Part shown: one piece after another, positions 26,806 through 36,968 of the stretch
Layout: each line of letters begins with the position of its first letter
Numbering within the stretch: position 1 is the stretch's first letter
Assembly (NCBI RefSeq): GCF_900095795.1
Contig: NZ_LT608328.1
Coordinates: 1,419,001-1,483,000, forward strand
Direction: 5' to 3'
DNA from: Petrimonas mucosa
GTDB lineage: Bacteria; Bacteroidota; Bacteroidia; Bacteroidales; Dysgonomonadaceae
DNA length: 64,000 nucleotides
Position numbers and translations under genes: made by a program
Notes under the pieces: generated by a model
Seen by the model: the letters and a program-made list of their open reading frames with translations, nothing else
Database searches by the model: none
What the model was told of the DNA's origin: nothing

Positions 26806-26837
26806 AGGGCTGTCCAAACACTGGATGGCCCTTTTTT
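26806..26837 (+). terminator. Terminator after the outer-membrane barrel gene
   Basis: A 10-base stem (agggctgtcc/ggatggccct, with two G-T pairs) and a 7-base loop are followed by six T. It isolates the barrel gene from the HTCS gene. Confidence 0.8.
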
Positions 26838-26925
26838 CTGCTGCTTGTTACCCTTTATTTACAAAGTGTTGTTAAAAAATAAAGAGTTGTATGAAAAATA
26901 ACCAATTATAGCTATGTTTGCAAAA

Positions 26926-26933
26926 TACCTTTG
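26926..26933 (+). promoter_or_regulatory. Candidate -7 box of the HTCS gene
   Basis: TACCTTTG lies 45 bases before the ATG. A second candidate, TATGTTTG, is at 26913-26920. Neither has a perfect -33 TTTG, so the start point is ambiguous. A box here excludes the TTG at 26931 as translation start. Confidence 0.4.
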
Positions 26934-26978
26934 ACGACTCGTGATGTAAGAAATTTACCCGCCGTAAAGAATAAGCCA

Positions 26979-29900
26979 ATGATGCGATTGCCCCGTTTCC
27001 TGCTGTTCCTTTTACTATTTACCTGGTGTAATCTATCGCTCTCGGGCCAATCGTCGTATCTCTTCAAACAGTTGGAAGTGGGTGACGGGCTTTCTCATAA
27101 CCAAATAAACCATATTTTTAAAGATAGTCGAGGGTTCATGTGGTTCTCTACCGCATCGGGGCTAAATAGGTACGATGGGTATAAGTTCAAGCCGTTTTTT
27201 CATGATCCCGACAACGATAATTCGCTGCCCGACAACTTTGTGATGAATGTGCAGGAGGATGGAGAAGGTCGGTTATGGATACAGACAGCGGGTGGGTATG
27301 TGGTGTACATCCCGGAAAAGGAGCAGTTCGTGAAGTGCCAGGCCATGCTTAACCAGTTAGGAGTAACGAGTCCGGTGGACCTCGTTTTTGTTGACAGTCA
27401 AAAGAATATATGGTGTTACGCGAATTCGATGGGCTTTTATCAGTACCACCCGGGCCGGGGTACATCCGTTTTTTTCCCGCAAAGCGGGGAAAATGGACAA
27501 TTAAGCACTGGTACCATCACCGACTTGAAAGAGTCTGAAACCTGTTACCTGTTTATTTTTCAATCGGGGCTTATTCAATTCATGGATAAGCAGAGTTACC
27601 GTGTTCATCGTGTGGACGATCACGTCATGCAGCAACAGAAGGGACAAGCGCATAACTACCAGGCCTTTGTCGACGCAGACAACAACGTATGGATCTATTC
27701 CGATATACCGCTTGGAACCTGGTTATACCATTCCCGGCAAAAAGAATGGAAGCATCTGGGATCAAAACAAAGTGACTTTCCATTTTTATTGTCAAGTGAC
27801 ATGATCCAGGATATTATCCAGGATCCCAACGGGCTGATCTGGATGGCAACCGACCATGGGGGAATAGATATTATCGATAAAAAAACCAACACGTTGACAA
27901 ATTTGCGGAACCTGCCTTACGACAAACGAAGCATTGCGCACAACAGCATTAATTGTATTTATCCCGACAATACAGGTATCATCTGGATCGGCACCTATAA
28001 AAACGGAATATCTTACTACAGCGAAAGTATTTACAAATTCGGCATTGAACATCTCAATTATTTCAAAAAGGTAGATAACTTCAAACCCGATGTAAATTCC
28101 ATTATTAAAGATGACAAAGGAAGTATCTGGGTCGGCACAAACGGAAGCGGATTGGTCCGTTTAGATACAAAGACCGGATCATATCATATTTACAGCCATG
28201 ATCCGTCCGACAATTCCTCTCTGACCGATAACGTGATCGTCAGCCTGTGTGCTGCCAAAAACGGAAAGTTATGGATCGGCACCTACCTGTCGGGGATGGA
28301 TTGCTTCGACGGAAAAGAGTTTATTCACTATCGCCATGATCCAAACGACCCGAACAGTCTTGCCAACGATAATGTCTGGTCAATTGTTGAGGACAGATCC
28401 GGAATGATCTGGATCGGGACATTGGGAAGCGGACTGCAAAAACTCAATCCGGATAACAGGCAATTCACCACATTCAATAATAGTACACAACAACAACTAT
28501 CTTCGGAATATATATCCTCGCTTTTTTTGGGTACAAATGATAAATTAATTCTCGGAACAGCCAACGGAATTACAATCTTCGATATACAAACCGGACATTC
28601 AGAGATCTTAATGGGCAACCGCAAAGGGGATCAGTCCTTTACCAATCTGAACGTGAATCAGGTGTATGAAGACAGCCGCGGACTTATTTGGGTGGGAACC
28701 CGGGAAGGGTTGAATATCTGGGATCCCAAACAGGATAAAATCACCCAATTGTACAAAAGCGACGGACTTACCGATAATGTGATTTCAGGTATTATTGAAG
28801 ATAACCAGCATAATATGTGGATCACTACTTCTAACGGCGTATCCAATATCATTATCCATACCGATTCAAAAACCAATGAATATCATCTTTCTTTTGTGAA
28901 TTACAGTGAAGTGGATGGCCTGCAAAGCCACGAATTTAATTTACGTTCAGTATTCAAATCTTCCGATGGAGAAATTCTGCTTGGAGGGACCAACGGATTC
29001 AATATATTTAATCCGGAAAATATCCGCTATAATACTTCACAACCCAAAGTCCTTTTTACCGGATTGAAACTTTTCAATGAGGATGTTTTGGTCGGAGCGG
29101 AATATAACGGGAATAAGATCCTGTCATCGGAACTGAATCGGGTAGAAGAAGTCACCTTCAAATACGGGCAAAATGTTTTTTCGGTCGAATTTTCCGCCAT
29201 GAATTATGTGCTCCCTGAAAAAACAACCTATGCCTATATGTTGGAAGGATTTAATACGGATTGGTTATTAACCGACCATGGCGTCCACAGTGTTACTTAC
29301 ACCAATCTCGCTCCGGGAAAATACACTCTTAGGGTAAAGGCCGCAAACAGTGACGGCTTTTGGAGTGAAGAATCCACAGCGCTGCAAATCCGTATAAAAC
29401 CTCCATTCTGGTTGTCTGCCGGCGCCTATATCTTCTATGCTTTTCTTCTGATCTCTATCCTGTTACTGGCCCGGTATATGATCATAAGAAACGAACAACA
29501 GAAGTTTAAAATGAAGCAAATAGAACTGGAAGCACAACGGAAACATGAAATGGATGAAATGAAACTTCGTTTCTTTACCAATGTCAGTCACGAATTGCGC
29601 ACACCTCTGACATTGATCATATCTCCGTTGGAAAATATGATGAAGTCCGTTGCCGATGACCATCAAAAACACCAGCTTTCTTTGATACACAAAAATGCCA
29701 TACGACTGTTGAATATGGTGAACCAGTTACTGGATTTCAGAAAAAGCGATGTGAATGAACATTCCCTGAATTTATCCTATGGAGACATTATCTCGTTTTT
29801 GAAAAATTCTTTCACCTATTTCACCGAATATGCGGAAAAGAAGAATATCCGGTTGACCTTTTTCTCATCGGTAGATGAATTGAGAATGGTATTCGATGAA

Positions 29901-31142
29901 GACAAAATGAGAAAGATAATGATGAATCTTCTCTCCAATGCAATAAAATTTACCGAAAAAAACGGAACTGTGGATGTGTTGGTAAAACTTTTACCTAAAA
30001 ACGGAGAGACCGATCCTGAACAAATAGAGATCAGAATAATAGACACTGGTATTGGGATAAAAGACGACGAGAAAAAGCGGATCTTTGAACGTTTTTATCA
30101 GGGAAAAACAAAAAACGAAGATTTTCCCGGAAGCGGTATCGGATTACACATCGTAAAAGAATTTGTGTCTATTTGTAAAGGAAGCATCGAGGTATACGAC
30201 AACGCGCCCAAGGGGAGCCTGTTTCTTCTTCAATTCCCGGTGGACAGGCTCGAGTATATCGCTTCTCACTCCGGCGTGCCACGGGAAAATCAGCATGCCG
30301 CCTTAACTGGTGAGGAACACGGCGGTGAGCACGAGGAGGCATTGGAAAGCGAGGGAACACGTATCTTGTTGGTGGACGATAACGATGATTTTCGGGATTT
30401 CATGAAAGATACGTTGAAAAAAGAGTTCACGCTGCTTGAAGCCTCCAACGGGAAAGAGGCATGGAGTAAAATTATAGAGTATTCCCCCGATATCATTATC
30501 AGTGACGTGATGATGCCCGAGATGGATGGCTATGAACTGTGCGAGAAGGTGAAGAACGACGTGCGTACTTCGCACATCCCCCTTATCTTACTCACGGCAC
30601 ATACAGCGCAAGAGCAAGAGCTCAGGGGGCTTGAAACAGGTGCGGACGACTATATCACGAAGCCGTTTAACTTGGATATTTTTCTCTTGCGGATAAACAA
30701 GATACTGGAGCTGAGATCGTATCGTCAGGACCGGTTTAAACACCAAATTGAAATTGAACCGGCAGAGATTACCATCACCCCGTTGGACGAGAAGCTTATC
30801 AAGAACGCGATCAAACTGGTGGAGGAGAATATCGATGACAGCGATTTCTCGGTAGAGAAGCTTAGCAAAGAGTTGGGAATTAGTCGGGTACATCTCTACA
30901 AGAAGTTGACCTCCATTACGGGAAAAAGCCCCATCGAGTTTATTCGTGTTATTCGTCTCAAGCGTGCCGCCCAACTGTTGCGCGAAAGCCAACTGACGGT
31001 CTCCGAAATATCGTATCAGGTGGGGTTTAATAATCCTAAAACATTCAGTAAATATTTTAAGGAAGAGTTTGATCTTTTGCCTTCTCAATATCAGCAAAAT
31101 GTGTCAGAGGCCCCACGTACCAACCTCGCGGACCCGTTGTGA
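26979..31142 (+). CDS. Hybrid two-component system regulator (HTCS) of the utilization locus
   Basis: A one-protein signalling system of about 1387 residues. Order: signal peptide (RLPRFLLFLLLFTW), a periplasmic sensor of two-bladed-type propeller repeats (repeated GLIWIGT/GMIWIGT units, about 30-710), a Y_Y_Y domain (about 727-805) and one membrane span (about 810-833). Then come the histidine kinase with H871 (NVSHELRTPLTL), an ATPase with GIGIKDDEKKRIFERFYQG and GSGIGLHIVKEF, a receiver with D1176 (IISDVMMPEMDG) and an AraC-type DNA-binding domain. It binds a released oligosaccharide in the periplasm and switches on the locus downstream. The ATG at 26979 is chosen at the head of the signal peptide. 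Base composition changes sharply inside the gene near 30170. Confidence 0.95.
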   Translation: MMRLPRFLLFLLLFTWCNLSLSGQSSYLFKQLEVGDGLSHNQINHIFKDSRGFMWFSTASGLNRYDGYKFKPFFHDPDNDNSLPDNFVMNVQEDGEGRLWIQTAGGYVVYIPEKEQFVKCQAMLNQLGVTSPVDLVFVDSQKNIWCYANSMGFYQYHPGRGTSVFFPQSGENGQLSTGTITDLKESETCYLFIFQSGLIQFMDKQSYRVHRVDDHVMQQQKGQAHNYQAFVDADNNVWIYSDIPLGTWLYHSRQKEWKHLGSKQSDFPFLLSSDMIQDIIQDPNGLIWMATDHGGIDIIDKKTNTLTNLRNLPYDKRSIAHNSINCIYPDNTGIIWIGTYKNGISYYSESIYKFGIEHLNYFKKVDNFKPDVNSIIKDDKGSIWVGTNGSGLVRLDTKTGSYHIYSHDPSDNSSLTDNVIVSLCAAKNGKLWIGTYLSGMDCFDGKEFIHYRHDPNDPNSLANDNVWSIVEDRSGMIWIGTLGSGLQKLNPDNRQFTTFNNSTQQQLSSEYISSLFLGTNDKLILGTANGITIFDIQTGHSEILMGNRKGDQSFTNLNVNQVYEDSRGLIWVGTREGLNIWDPKQDKITQLYKSDGLTDNVISGIIEDNQHNMWITTSNGVSNIIIHTDSKTNEYHLSFVNYSEVDGLQSHEFNLRSVFKSSDGEILLGGTNGFNIFNPENIRYNTSQPKVLFTGLKLFNEDVLVGAEYNGNKILSSELNRVEEVTFKYGQNVFSVEFSAMNYVLPEKTTYAYMLEGFNTDWLLTDHGVHSVTYTNLAPGKYTLRVKAANSDGFWSEESTALQIRIKPPFWLSAGAYIFYAFLLISILLLARYMIIRNEQQKFKMKQIELEAQRKHEMDEMKLRFFTNVSHELRTPLTLIISPLENMMKSVADDHQKHQLSLIHKNAIRLLNMVNQLLDFRKSDVNEHSLNLSYGDIISFLKNSFTYFTEYAEKKNIRLTFFSSVDELRMVFDEDKMRKIMMNLLSNAIKFTEKNGTVDVLVKLLPKNGETDPEQIEIRIIDTGIGIKDDEKKRIFERFYQGKTKNEDFPGSGIGLHIVKEFVSICKGSIEVYDNAPKGSLFLLQFPVDRLEYIASHSGVPRENQHAALTGEEHGGEHEEALESEGTRILLVDDNDDFRDFMKDTLKKEFTLLEASNGKEAWSKIIEYSPDIIISDVMMPEMDGYELCEKVKNDVRTSHIPLILLTAHTAQEQELRGLETGADDYITKPFNLDIFLLRINKILELRSYRQDRFKHQIEIEPAEITITPLDEKLIKNAIKLVEENIDDSDFSVEKLSKELGISRVHLYKKLTSITGKSPIEFIRVIRLKRAAQLLRESQLTVSEISYQVGFNNPKTFSKYFKEEFDLLPSQYQQNVSEAPRTNLADPL

Positions 31143-31282
31143 ACATTTAACATACCTTTGGGAAACAAAACAACCCCTTCGGTTATCAAAGGCGGTCGTG
31201 CCCCGCAACATTGCTTCCCGCCTGAAGCCTGAATTATATTTAATTTTACAAAAAAATAATCTTTGGCTTTGCTTATGTGGTA

Positions 31283-31443
31283 TGTATAGCTAAATATGTC
31301 GACTATCACTATTTAGTGACCCATTACCGATTTATAGGCTATCTGATAAATAACTCACTTCGTTCAAACAGCTTATCAGATCACGCCTATTTCATCGAAC
31401 GGGTAGCCCACTAAATAGTTAAATGTCTAATATTTAGCTATGC
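31283..31443. repeat. Large imperfect palindrome upstream of GH31
   Basis: The outer arms (31283-31349 and 31372-31443) are inverted copies with interruptions. Perfect blocks are atagctaaatat, actatttagtg and atctgataa, around a central spacer of about 22 bases. It fills most of the otherwise empty 31143-31476 gap and ends 33 bases before the GH31 ATG. It could be a MITE-like non-autonomous element, a regulatory hairpin in the leader, or an HTCS target. No second copy was noticed in the window. Confidence 0.65.
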
Positions 31444-31476
31444 ACCCAGTTGTGGAAGTTCAATAAACTGTATCAA

Positions 31477-34341
31477 ATGGCACGTGTTTTTTATATCGTA
31501 TTTAGTACCCTATTTTTTCTCTCCTGCGCGACCACCGGGATAGAGAAAACAGACAACGGGATTATTGTCCGTGTTAAACAGGAAAATAGTCACACCGCGA
31601 AAACAATCCGGCTCAACGTGATTGATAACAACATCATCCATGTATCGGCCATCCCCGGAAAAATATTCTCCGACGAGAAAAGCCTGATCCTGCGGCCGGG
31701 CTTGAAACGATCGGGAACGTTTAGTGTATACGAGAATGGAGACGAGGTGACCCTTTCCACCGACTCGTTGGATGTTGTCATCCGGAAATCGACGGGTGAA
31801 ATAGCATTTCTAAATAAAAAAGGTGAAACTCTTCTACAAGAAAATAAGGGTGGCGGAAAAACACTGACGCCCATTGAAGTAGAAGGAACCAAAGGGTACA
31901 CCGTGCATCAACTGTTTGAGTCGTCCGATGACGAAGCATTCTATGGCCTGGGGCAGCATCAGGCCGACGACTTTAATTATAAAGGAAAAAACGAATCGTT
32001 GTTCCAGTATAATACCAAGGTATCCGTTCCGTTTGTTATTTCCAGTAGAAACTACGGCATCGTGTGGGACAACTACTCCCTGAGTAAATTTGGCGACACG
32101 CGCGACTATGCGGACCTGGACCAGTTCAAGCTCTACGGGGAGGATGGAGCCGGCGGGGGGCTTACCGCCACCTACACCCGGAAAGGAGATTCTACCGGGA
32201 CAATCGTGCGCCAAGAGAGCAAGCTCGATTACCAATTCATCCCATTACTGGAGAATTTCCCGGCAGATTTCGACCTGAACAACTCCCGCGTTACATGGAG
32301 CGGCGAATTGGAAGCTCCCGAGAGCGGCCTCTACCGGTTTTTCTTGCATTACGCCGGGTATATCCGGGTGTTTATGGATAACGAGCCGGTGGTAGAAGAG
32401 CGCTGGCGTACCGCGTGGAACCCCAACAGCTACAAGTTTGAATACCATTTGAAGGAAGGGGAGAGGGTGCCGATACGTGTGGAGTGGGAGCCCGATGGCG
32501 ACGTGTCATACATCGCCCTGAAAGCGTTAAGCCCCGTTCCCGAGGAAGAACAAAATAAACTCTCTCTCTGGAGCGAAATGGGGAACGGCATCGACTACTA
32601 TTTCGTGGCCGGAAACAGCATGGATGAGGTGATCAGCGGGTATCGAACCCTCACCGGGAAGTCGCAGATCATGCCCAAGTGGGCCATGGGTTTTTGGCAG
32701 AGCAGGGAACGTTACAAAACCCAGGACGAATTACTGGAAACCCTTGCTGAATTCAGAAAACGAGAAATACCCATTGATAACATCGTACAGGATTGGAGCT
32801 ATTGGCCGGAAGCGGAATGGGGAAGCCACAAGTTCGATAAGGAACGATTCCCCGATCCAAAAGGGATGGTTGATAAAATACATGAGATGAACGCACGGAT
32901 CATGATCTCGGTATGGCCCAAATTTTATATGAATACCGACCATTATAAAGCATTCGACAAAAACGGGTGGATGTATCAACAGGCAGTAAAAGACAGTATC
33001 CGTGATTGGATCGGACAAGGGTATATCGGCTCATTCTATGACGCATATGCCGAAGGTGCACGCAAACTATTCTGGAAACAGCTCGAAGAAAACTTATATT
33101 CATTGGGTATCGATGCCTGGTGGATGGATGCTTCCGAACCGAACATCCAGGATAATACCGACATGGATTACCGGAAGAAGCTGTGCGGCCCCACTGCCCT
33201 CGGCCCTTCCACAAAATACTTCAACGCCTATTCGCTGGTAAACGCCGAAGCCATTTATGACGGACAACGGAGTGTAAATCCGGATGACCGTGTATTTTTA
33301 TTGACACGCTCCGGTTTTACCGGCATCCAGCGCTATTCAACCGCGGTCTGGAGCGGGGATATCGGTACCCGCTGGGAAGACATGAAAGCGCAGATCTCGG
33401 CCGGGCTCAATTTTGCTTTATCCGGCATACCATACTGGACAATGGACATCGGTGGATTTTGTGTGGAAAAAAGATATGAGCAGGCACAGCATTACTACAA
33501 TGCTACAGGGATTGAAAATGAGGATTTGAAAGAATGGCGTGAATTAAATGCCCGCTGGTCGCAATTCGGAGCTTTTGTCCCGTTATTCAGGTCTCATGGG
33601 CAATTCCCTTACAGAGAGGTGTTTAATATTGCTCCAGAAGACCATCCCGCCTATCAATCCATGGTCTATTACAATAAACTCCGATATCGTTTGATGCCCT
33701 ATATCTATTCATTGGCTGGAATGACTTATTTCAACGATTACACCATCATGCGCGCATTGGTCATGGATCACGGCAAAGATCCGGAAGTAAATGATATCGG
33801 CGACCAGTATATGTTCGGGGATATGTTGATGGTTTGCCCTGTGTATGAATATAAGGCAACCGGACGGACGGTTTATTTTCCTGCCACCACCGGTTGGTAC
33901 GATTTCTATACGGGAAAATTCATTGATGGGGGACAAAAACAACGGGTGGATGCACCGTATAGCCGTATACCGCTGTTCGTGAAAGAAGGGGCTATTATCC
34001 CGTTTGGCCCTGAAATCCAGTATTCCGATGAGAAAAAGCCTGAACATATCACATTGTATGTATTCGCAGGTAAGAATGGAACTTTTTCGCTTTATGAGGA
34101 CGAAGGCGTGAATTACAACTATGAAAAAGGAGCATATGCGATCATCAGATTTAATTACGATGATGCAACCAAAACGCTCGTAATAGGTGACAGGGAAGGA
34201 TCGTTTGAAGGAATGCTGCAGGAACGCAGGTTCAATGTAGTCTATGTCGATAAAAACAGACCGCAGGCCGTAGACCCCGATGCAAAAGGCATTGAAGTCG
34301 TTTATACGGGTGCGGCACAAAAGATACCTTTAGAAAAATGA
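31477..34341 (+). CDS. GH31 glycoside hydrolase with PA14 insert, probable alpha-xylosidase
   Basis: A 954-residue lipoprotein (lipobox FFLSC near residue 17). It removes alpha-linked xylose or glucose from the non-reducing end of oligosaccharides. An N-terminal beta-sandwich is interrupted by a PA14 domain at about 224-356 (SGLYRFFLHYAGYIRVFMDN), as in known GH31 alpha-xylosidases of xyloglucan loci. The catalytic barrel has the nucleophile D551 (WWMDASEPN) and acid/base D628 (VWSGDIGTRW). ATG 31477 is chosen at the signal peptide; a TTG at 31450 is in frame. It overlaps the GH2 gene by four bases, so both are translated from one message. Substrate is inferred from the locus. Confidence 0.92.
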   Translation: MARVFYIVFSTLFFLSCATTGIEKTDNGIIVRVKQENSHTAKTIRLNVIDNNIIHVSAIPGKIFSDEKSLILRPGLKRSGTFSVYENGDEVTLSTDSLDVVIRKSTGEIAFLNKKGETLLQENKGGGKTLTPIEVEGTKGYTVHQLFESSDDEAFYGLGQHQADDFNYKGKNESLFQYNTKVSVPFVISSRNYGIVWDNYSLSKFGDTRDYADLDQFKLYGEDGAGGGLTATYTRKGDSTGTIVRQESKLDYQFIPLLENFPADFDLNNSRVTWSGELEAPESGLYRFFLHYAGYIRVFMDNEPVVEERWRTAWNPNSYKFEYHLKEGERVPIRVEWEPDGDVSYIALKALSPVPEEEQNKLSLWSEMGNGIDYYFVAGNSMDEVISGYRTLTGKSQIMPKWAMGFWQSRERYKTQDELLETLAEFRKREIPIDNIVQDWSYWPEAEWGSHKFDKERFPDPKGMVDKIHEMNARIMISVWPKFYMNTDHYKAFDKNGWMYQQAVKDSIRDWIGQGYIGSFYDAYAEGARKLFWKQLEENLYSLGIDAWWMDASEPNIQDNTDMDYRKKLCGPTALGPSTKYFNAYSLVNAEAIYDGQRSVNPDDRVFLLTRSGFTGIQRYSTAVWSGDIGTRWEDMKAQISAGLNFALSGIPYWTMDIGGFCVEKRYEQAQHYYNATGIENEDLKEWRELNARWSQFGAFVPLFRSHGQFPYREVFNIAPEDHPAYQSMVYYNKLRYRLMPYIYSLAGMTYFNDYTIMRALVMDHGKDPEVNDIGDQYMFGDMLMVCPVYEYKATGRTVYFPATTGWYDFYTGKFIDGGQKQRVDAPYSRIPLFVKEGAIIPFGPEIQYSDEKKPEHITLYVFAGKNGTFSLYEDEGVNYNYEKGAYAIIRFNYDDATKTLVIGDREGSFEGMLQERRFNVVYVDKNRPQAVDPDAKGIEVVYTGAAQKIPLEK

Positions 34342-36857
34342 AAAACGCTATTGCCATACTATTATTGCTCGGCGTTGTTTTTACCGGATTCAATGCCTGC
34401 CGGAATGTCGACCGGAACCCTCGCAAAACAGAAAGTTTCAACGATGGTTGGCGTTTTTATCTTGGGGATCTTTCCGATGCAAGCGATCCTGTATTCGACG
34501 ATAACGGTTGGAGGGAACTGGAGTTGCCCCACGATTGGGCGATTGAAGGTGATTTCAGTGAGGATCACCCTTCCGGAAGCGGGGGTGGAGCCCTGCCCGG
34601 CGGAATCGGTTGGTACCGGAAATCGTTTTTCCTCGATCAATCCTATGAAGGAAAAAAGATATTTGTTGATTTCGACGGAGTCTATATGAATTCCGATGTA
34701 TGGATCAACGGCATCCATCTCGGGCATCGGCCGTTTGGCTATATATCGTTCCGGTATGACCTGACTCCCCATTTGAAATTTGATACGGAAAATGTCATAG
34801 CGGTACGGGTGGACAACAGTGAGCAACCCAATTCCCGTTGGTATTCGGGATGCGGTATTTATAGGAATGTATGGCTGACAAGTGTCGATCCGGTGTATGT
34901 TGATCTGTGGGGAGTATATGTAACGACGCCGGAGATTACAGAGGATAATGCCGTTGTGAATGTAAAAACAACCGTTAAAAACGAAATGCCACAAGAAGTG
35001 AATCTAAAAACTGAGACATCTATTGTAGACGGTTCGGGCAAACAGGTCGCTTCGGCTTCGGTCTCCGGCACACTGGCTGCCGGCTCTTCCAAAGAGATCG
35101 AACAGGATCTCTCCGTGCGGGAGCCGGTATTGTGGGCACTTGAAAATCCCTGTTTGTACGAGGTAGTCACCCGTATTTTCGTGGACGACAAACAGACCGA
35201 TGAATATGTAACCCCGCTCGGGATCCGCTATTTCACGTTCGACGCGGAAAAAGGATTCTTCCTTAACGGTGAATCGACGAAGATAAAAGGAGTCTGCCTG
35301 CATCACGATTTAGGATGCCTCGGTGCGGCCGTCAACACAAGGGCCATTGAACGGCAGCTCGAGATACTCAAAGAGATGGGTGTGAATGGTATTCGTACTG
35401 CGCATAATCCTCCCGCACCGGAACTGCTCCGGCTATGCGACAGGATGGGATTCATTGTCATGGATGAAACCTTCGACATGTGGCGTAAACGAAAGACCAC
35501 ATACGATTACTCACGCTATTTTAACGAGTGGCACGAAAGAGACCTCACAGACCATATTCTCCGTGACCGTAATCATCCCTCGGTATTTATGTGGAGCATC
35601 GGGAATGAAGTCCTTGAACAATGGACCCACGCCGAAGCCGATACACTCGATATCCAGCAGGCTAATCTCCTGTTGAACCTTAAACGCGATGAAACGGCAC
35701 TGGCGGGGACAGATGGGGAGACGATGAGTGTGAATGCTCTCCTGACAAAAAAACTGGCGGATATCGTAAAAAGTTTGGATCCGACCCGACCCGTGACAAC
35801 CGGAAACAATGAAACCAATCCGGCCAATCACCTCTTCAGATCGGGAGCGCTCGACCTGATCGGATTCAATTATCATGGATATGACTATAAGAACGTGCCG
35901 GAGAACTTCCCGGGAAAACCGTTTATTGCAGCGGAAACCACTTCAGGACTGATGACCCGCGGTTATTACCGGATGCCAAGCGACTCCATGTATATCTGGC
36001 CGGTACGTTGGGATATCCCGTTTACCGATCCTTCCTATGCCTGCTCTTCCTACGATAATTGCCACGTCCCTTGGGGATGTACGCACGAGCAGGCATGGAA
36101 CGACGTGAAAAACAGTGACTTCATTAGTGGAATGTATATCTGGACAGGTTTTGACTATCTCGGCGAACCGACCCCTTTCTGGTTTCCTGCACGGAGTTCT
36201 TATTTTGGCATTGTGGATCTGGCGGGGTTCCCGAAAGATGTCTATTACATGTATCAATCGGAATGGACCGATAAAGAGGTATTGCATGTTTTTCCGCACT
36301 GGAACTGGCAACCGGGAGAAACTGTGGACGTCTGGGCCTATTACAGCAAGGCAGATGAAGTGGAGTTATTTTTGAACGGCGTCTCTCAGGGCATCAAAAG
36401 AAAAGAGGGCGGCAAGCACCATGTCTTTTGGCGACTGGCTTATGAAACCGGCACAATAAAAGTGATTTCCAGGAAAAATGGAAAAGAGGTATTATCGAAA
36501 GAAATAAAAACGGCCGGAGAACCGTCGCAGATCCGTTTAACGCCTGACAGGCGTGTGATCAGGGGCGACGGACAAGATCTTAGTTTTATTACAGTGGAAG
36601 TTTTGGATGAAGAGGGCACGATTTGCCCTAATGCAGAAAACCTGATCCGTTTCAACCTGTCGGGTAACGGAAAGGTCGTCGGTGTGGACAATGGGAACCC
36701 GACAAGTATGGAACGCTTCAAAGCATCGGAACGGAAAGCATTTTATGGAAAATGCCTGGTTGTTGTGAAAAGTGAAAAGAGAGAAGGAGTTATTCGTCTG
36801 GCGGCAGAGTCGGATGGATTGATGAAAGATGCCATTGAAATAAAGGTGACGAAGTAA
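34338..36857 (+). CDS. GH2 glycoside hydrolase, probable beta-galactosidase
   Basis: An 839-residue lipoprotein (lipobox FNAC near residue 20). Order: sugar-binding jelly roll (NDGWRFYLGDLSDA, LPHDWAIEGDF), an immunoglobulin-like domain, and a barrel with acid/base E424 (MWSIGNEV) and nucleophile E533 (IAAETTSG). C-terminal DUF4982-like and Ig-like domains follow (VWAYYSKADEVELFLNGVSQG). It would remove beta-galactosyl, or perhaps beta-glucuronyl or arabinosyl, side groups. In xyloglucan loci a GH2 takes off galactose. Its ATG overlaps the GH31 stop (ATGA). Activity within GH2 cannot be fixed from motifs alone. Confidence 0.9.
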   Translation: MKNAIAILLLLGVVFTGFNACRNVDRNPRKTESFNDGWRFYLGDLSDASDPVFDDNGWRELELPHDWAIEGDFSEDHPSGSGGGALPGGIGWYRKSFFLDQSYEGKKIFVDFDGVYMNSDVWINGIHLGHRPFGYISFRYDLTPHLKFDTENVIAVRVDNSEQPNSRWYSGCGIYRNVWLTSVDPVYVDLWGVYVTTPEITEDNAVVNVKTTVKNEMPQEVNLKTETSIVDGSGKQVASASVSGTLAAGSSKEIEQDLSVREPVLWALENPCLYEVVTRIFVDDKQTDEYVTPLGIRYFTFDAEKGFFLNGESTKIKGVCLHHDLGCLGAAVNTRAIERQLEILKEMGVNGIRTAHNPPAPELLRLCDRMGFIVMDETFDMWRKRKTTYDYSRYFNEWHERDLTDHILRDRNHPSVFMWSIGNEVLEQWTHAEADTLDIQQANLLLNLKRDETALAGTDGETMSVNALLTKKLADIVKSLDPTRPVTTGNNETNPANHLFRSGALDLIGFNYHGYDYKNVPENFPGKPFIAAETTSGLMTRGYYRMPSDSMYIWPVRWDIPFTDPSYACSSYDNCHVPWGCTHEQAWNDVKNSDFISGMYIWTGFDYLGEPTPFWFPARSSYFGIVDLAGFPKDVYYMYQSEWTDKEVLHVFPHWNWQPGETVDVWAYYSKADEVELFLNGVSQGIKRKEGGKHHVFWRLAYETGTIKVISRKNGKEVLSKEIKTAGEPSQIRLTPDRRVIRGDGQDLSFITVEVLDEEGTICPNAENLIRFNLSGNGKVVGVDNGNPTSMERFKASERKAFYGKCLVVVKSEKREGVIRLAAESDGLMKDAIEIKVTK

Positions 36858-36968
36858 TGTCGGAGACCGGCTATTCGTAATCTAATACGTATTATTTTTT
36901 ATTGAGTTGTCAAGCCAAAGGGAATGACGACTAATACGTTTACTATTAAACTAATTAATTGTTAAAGT

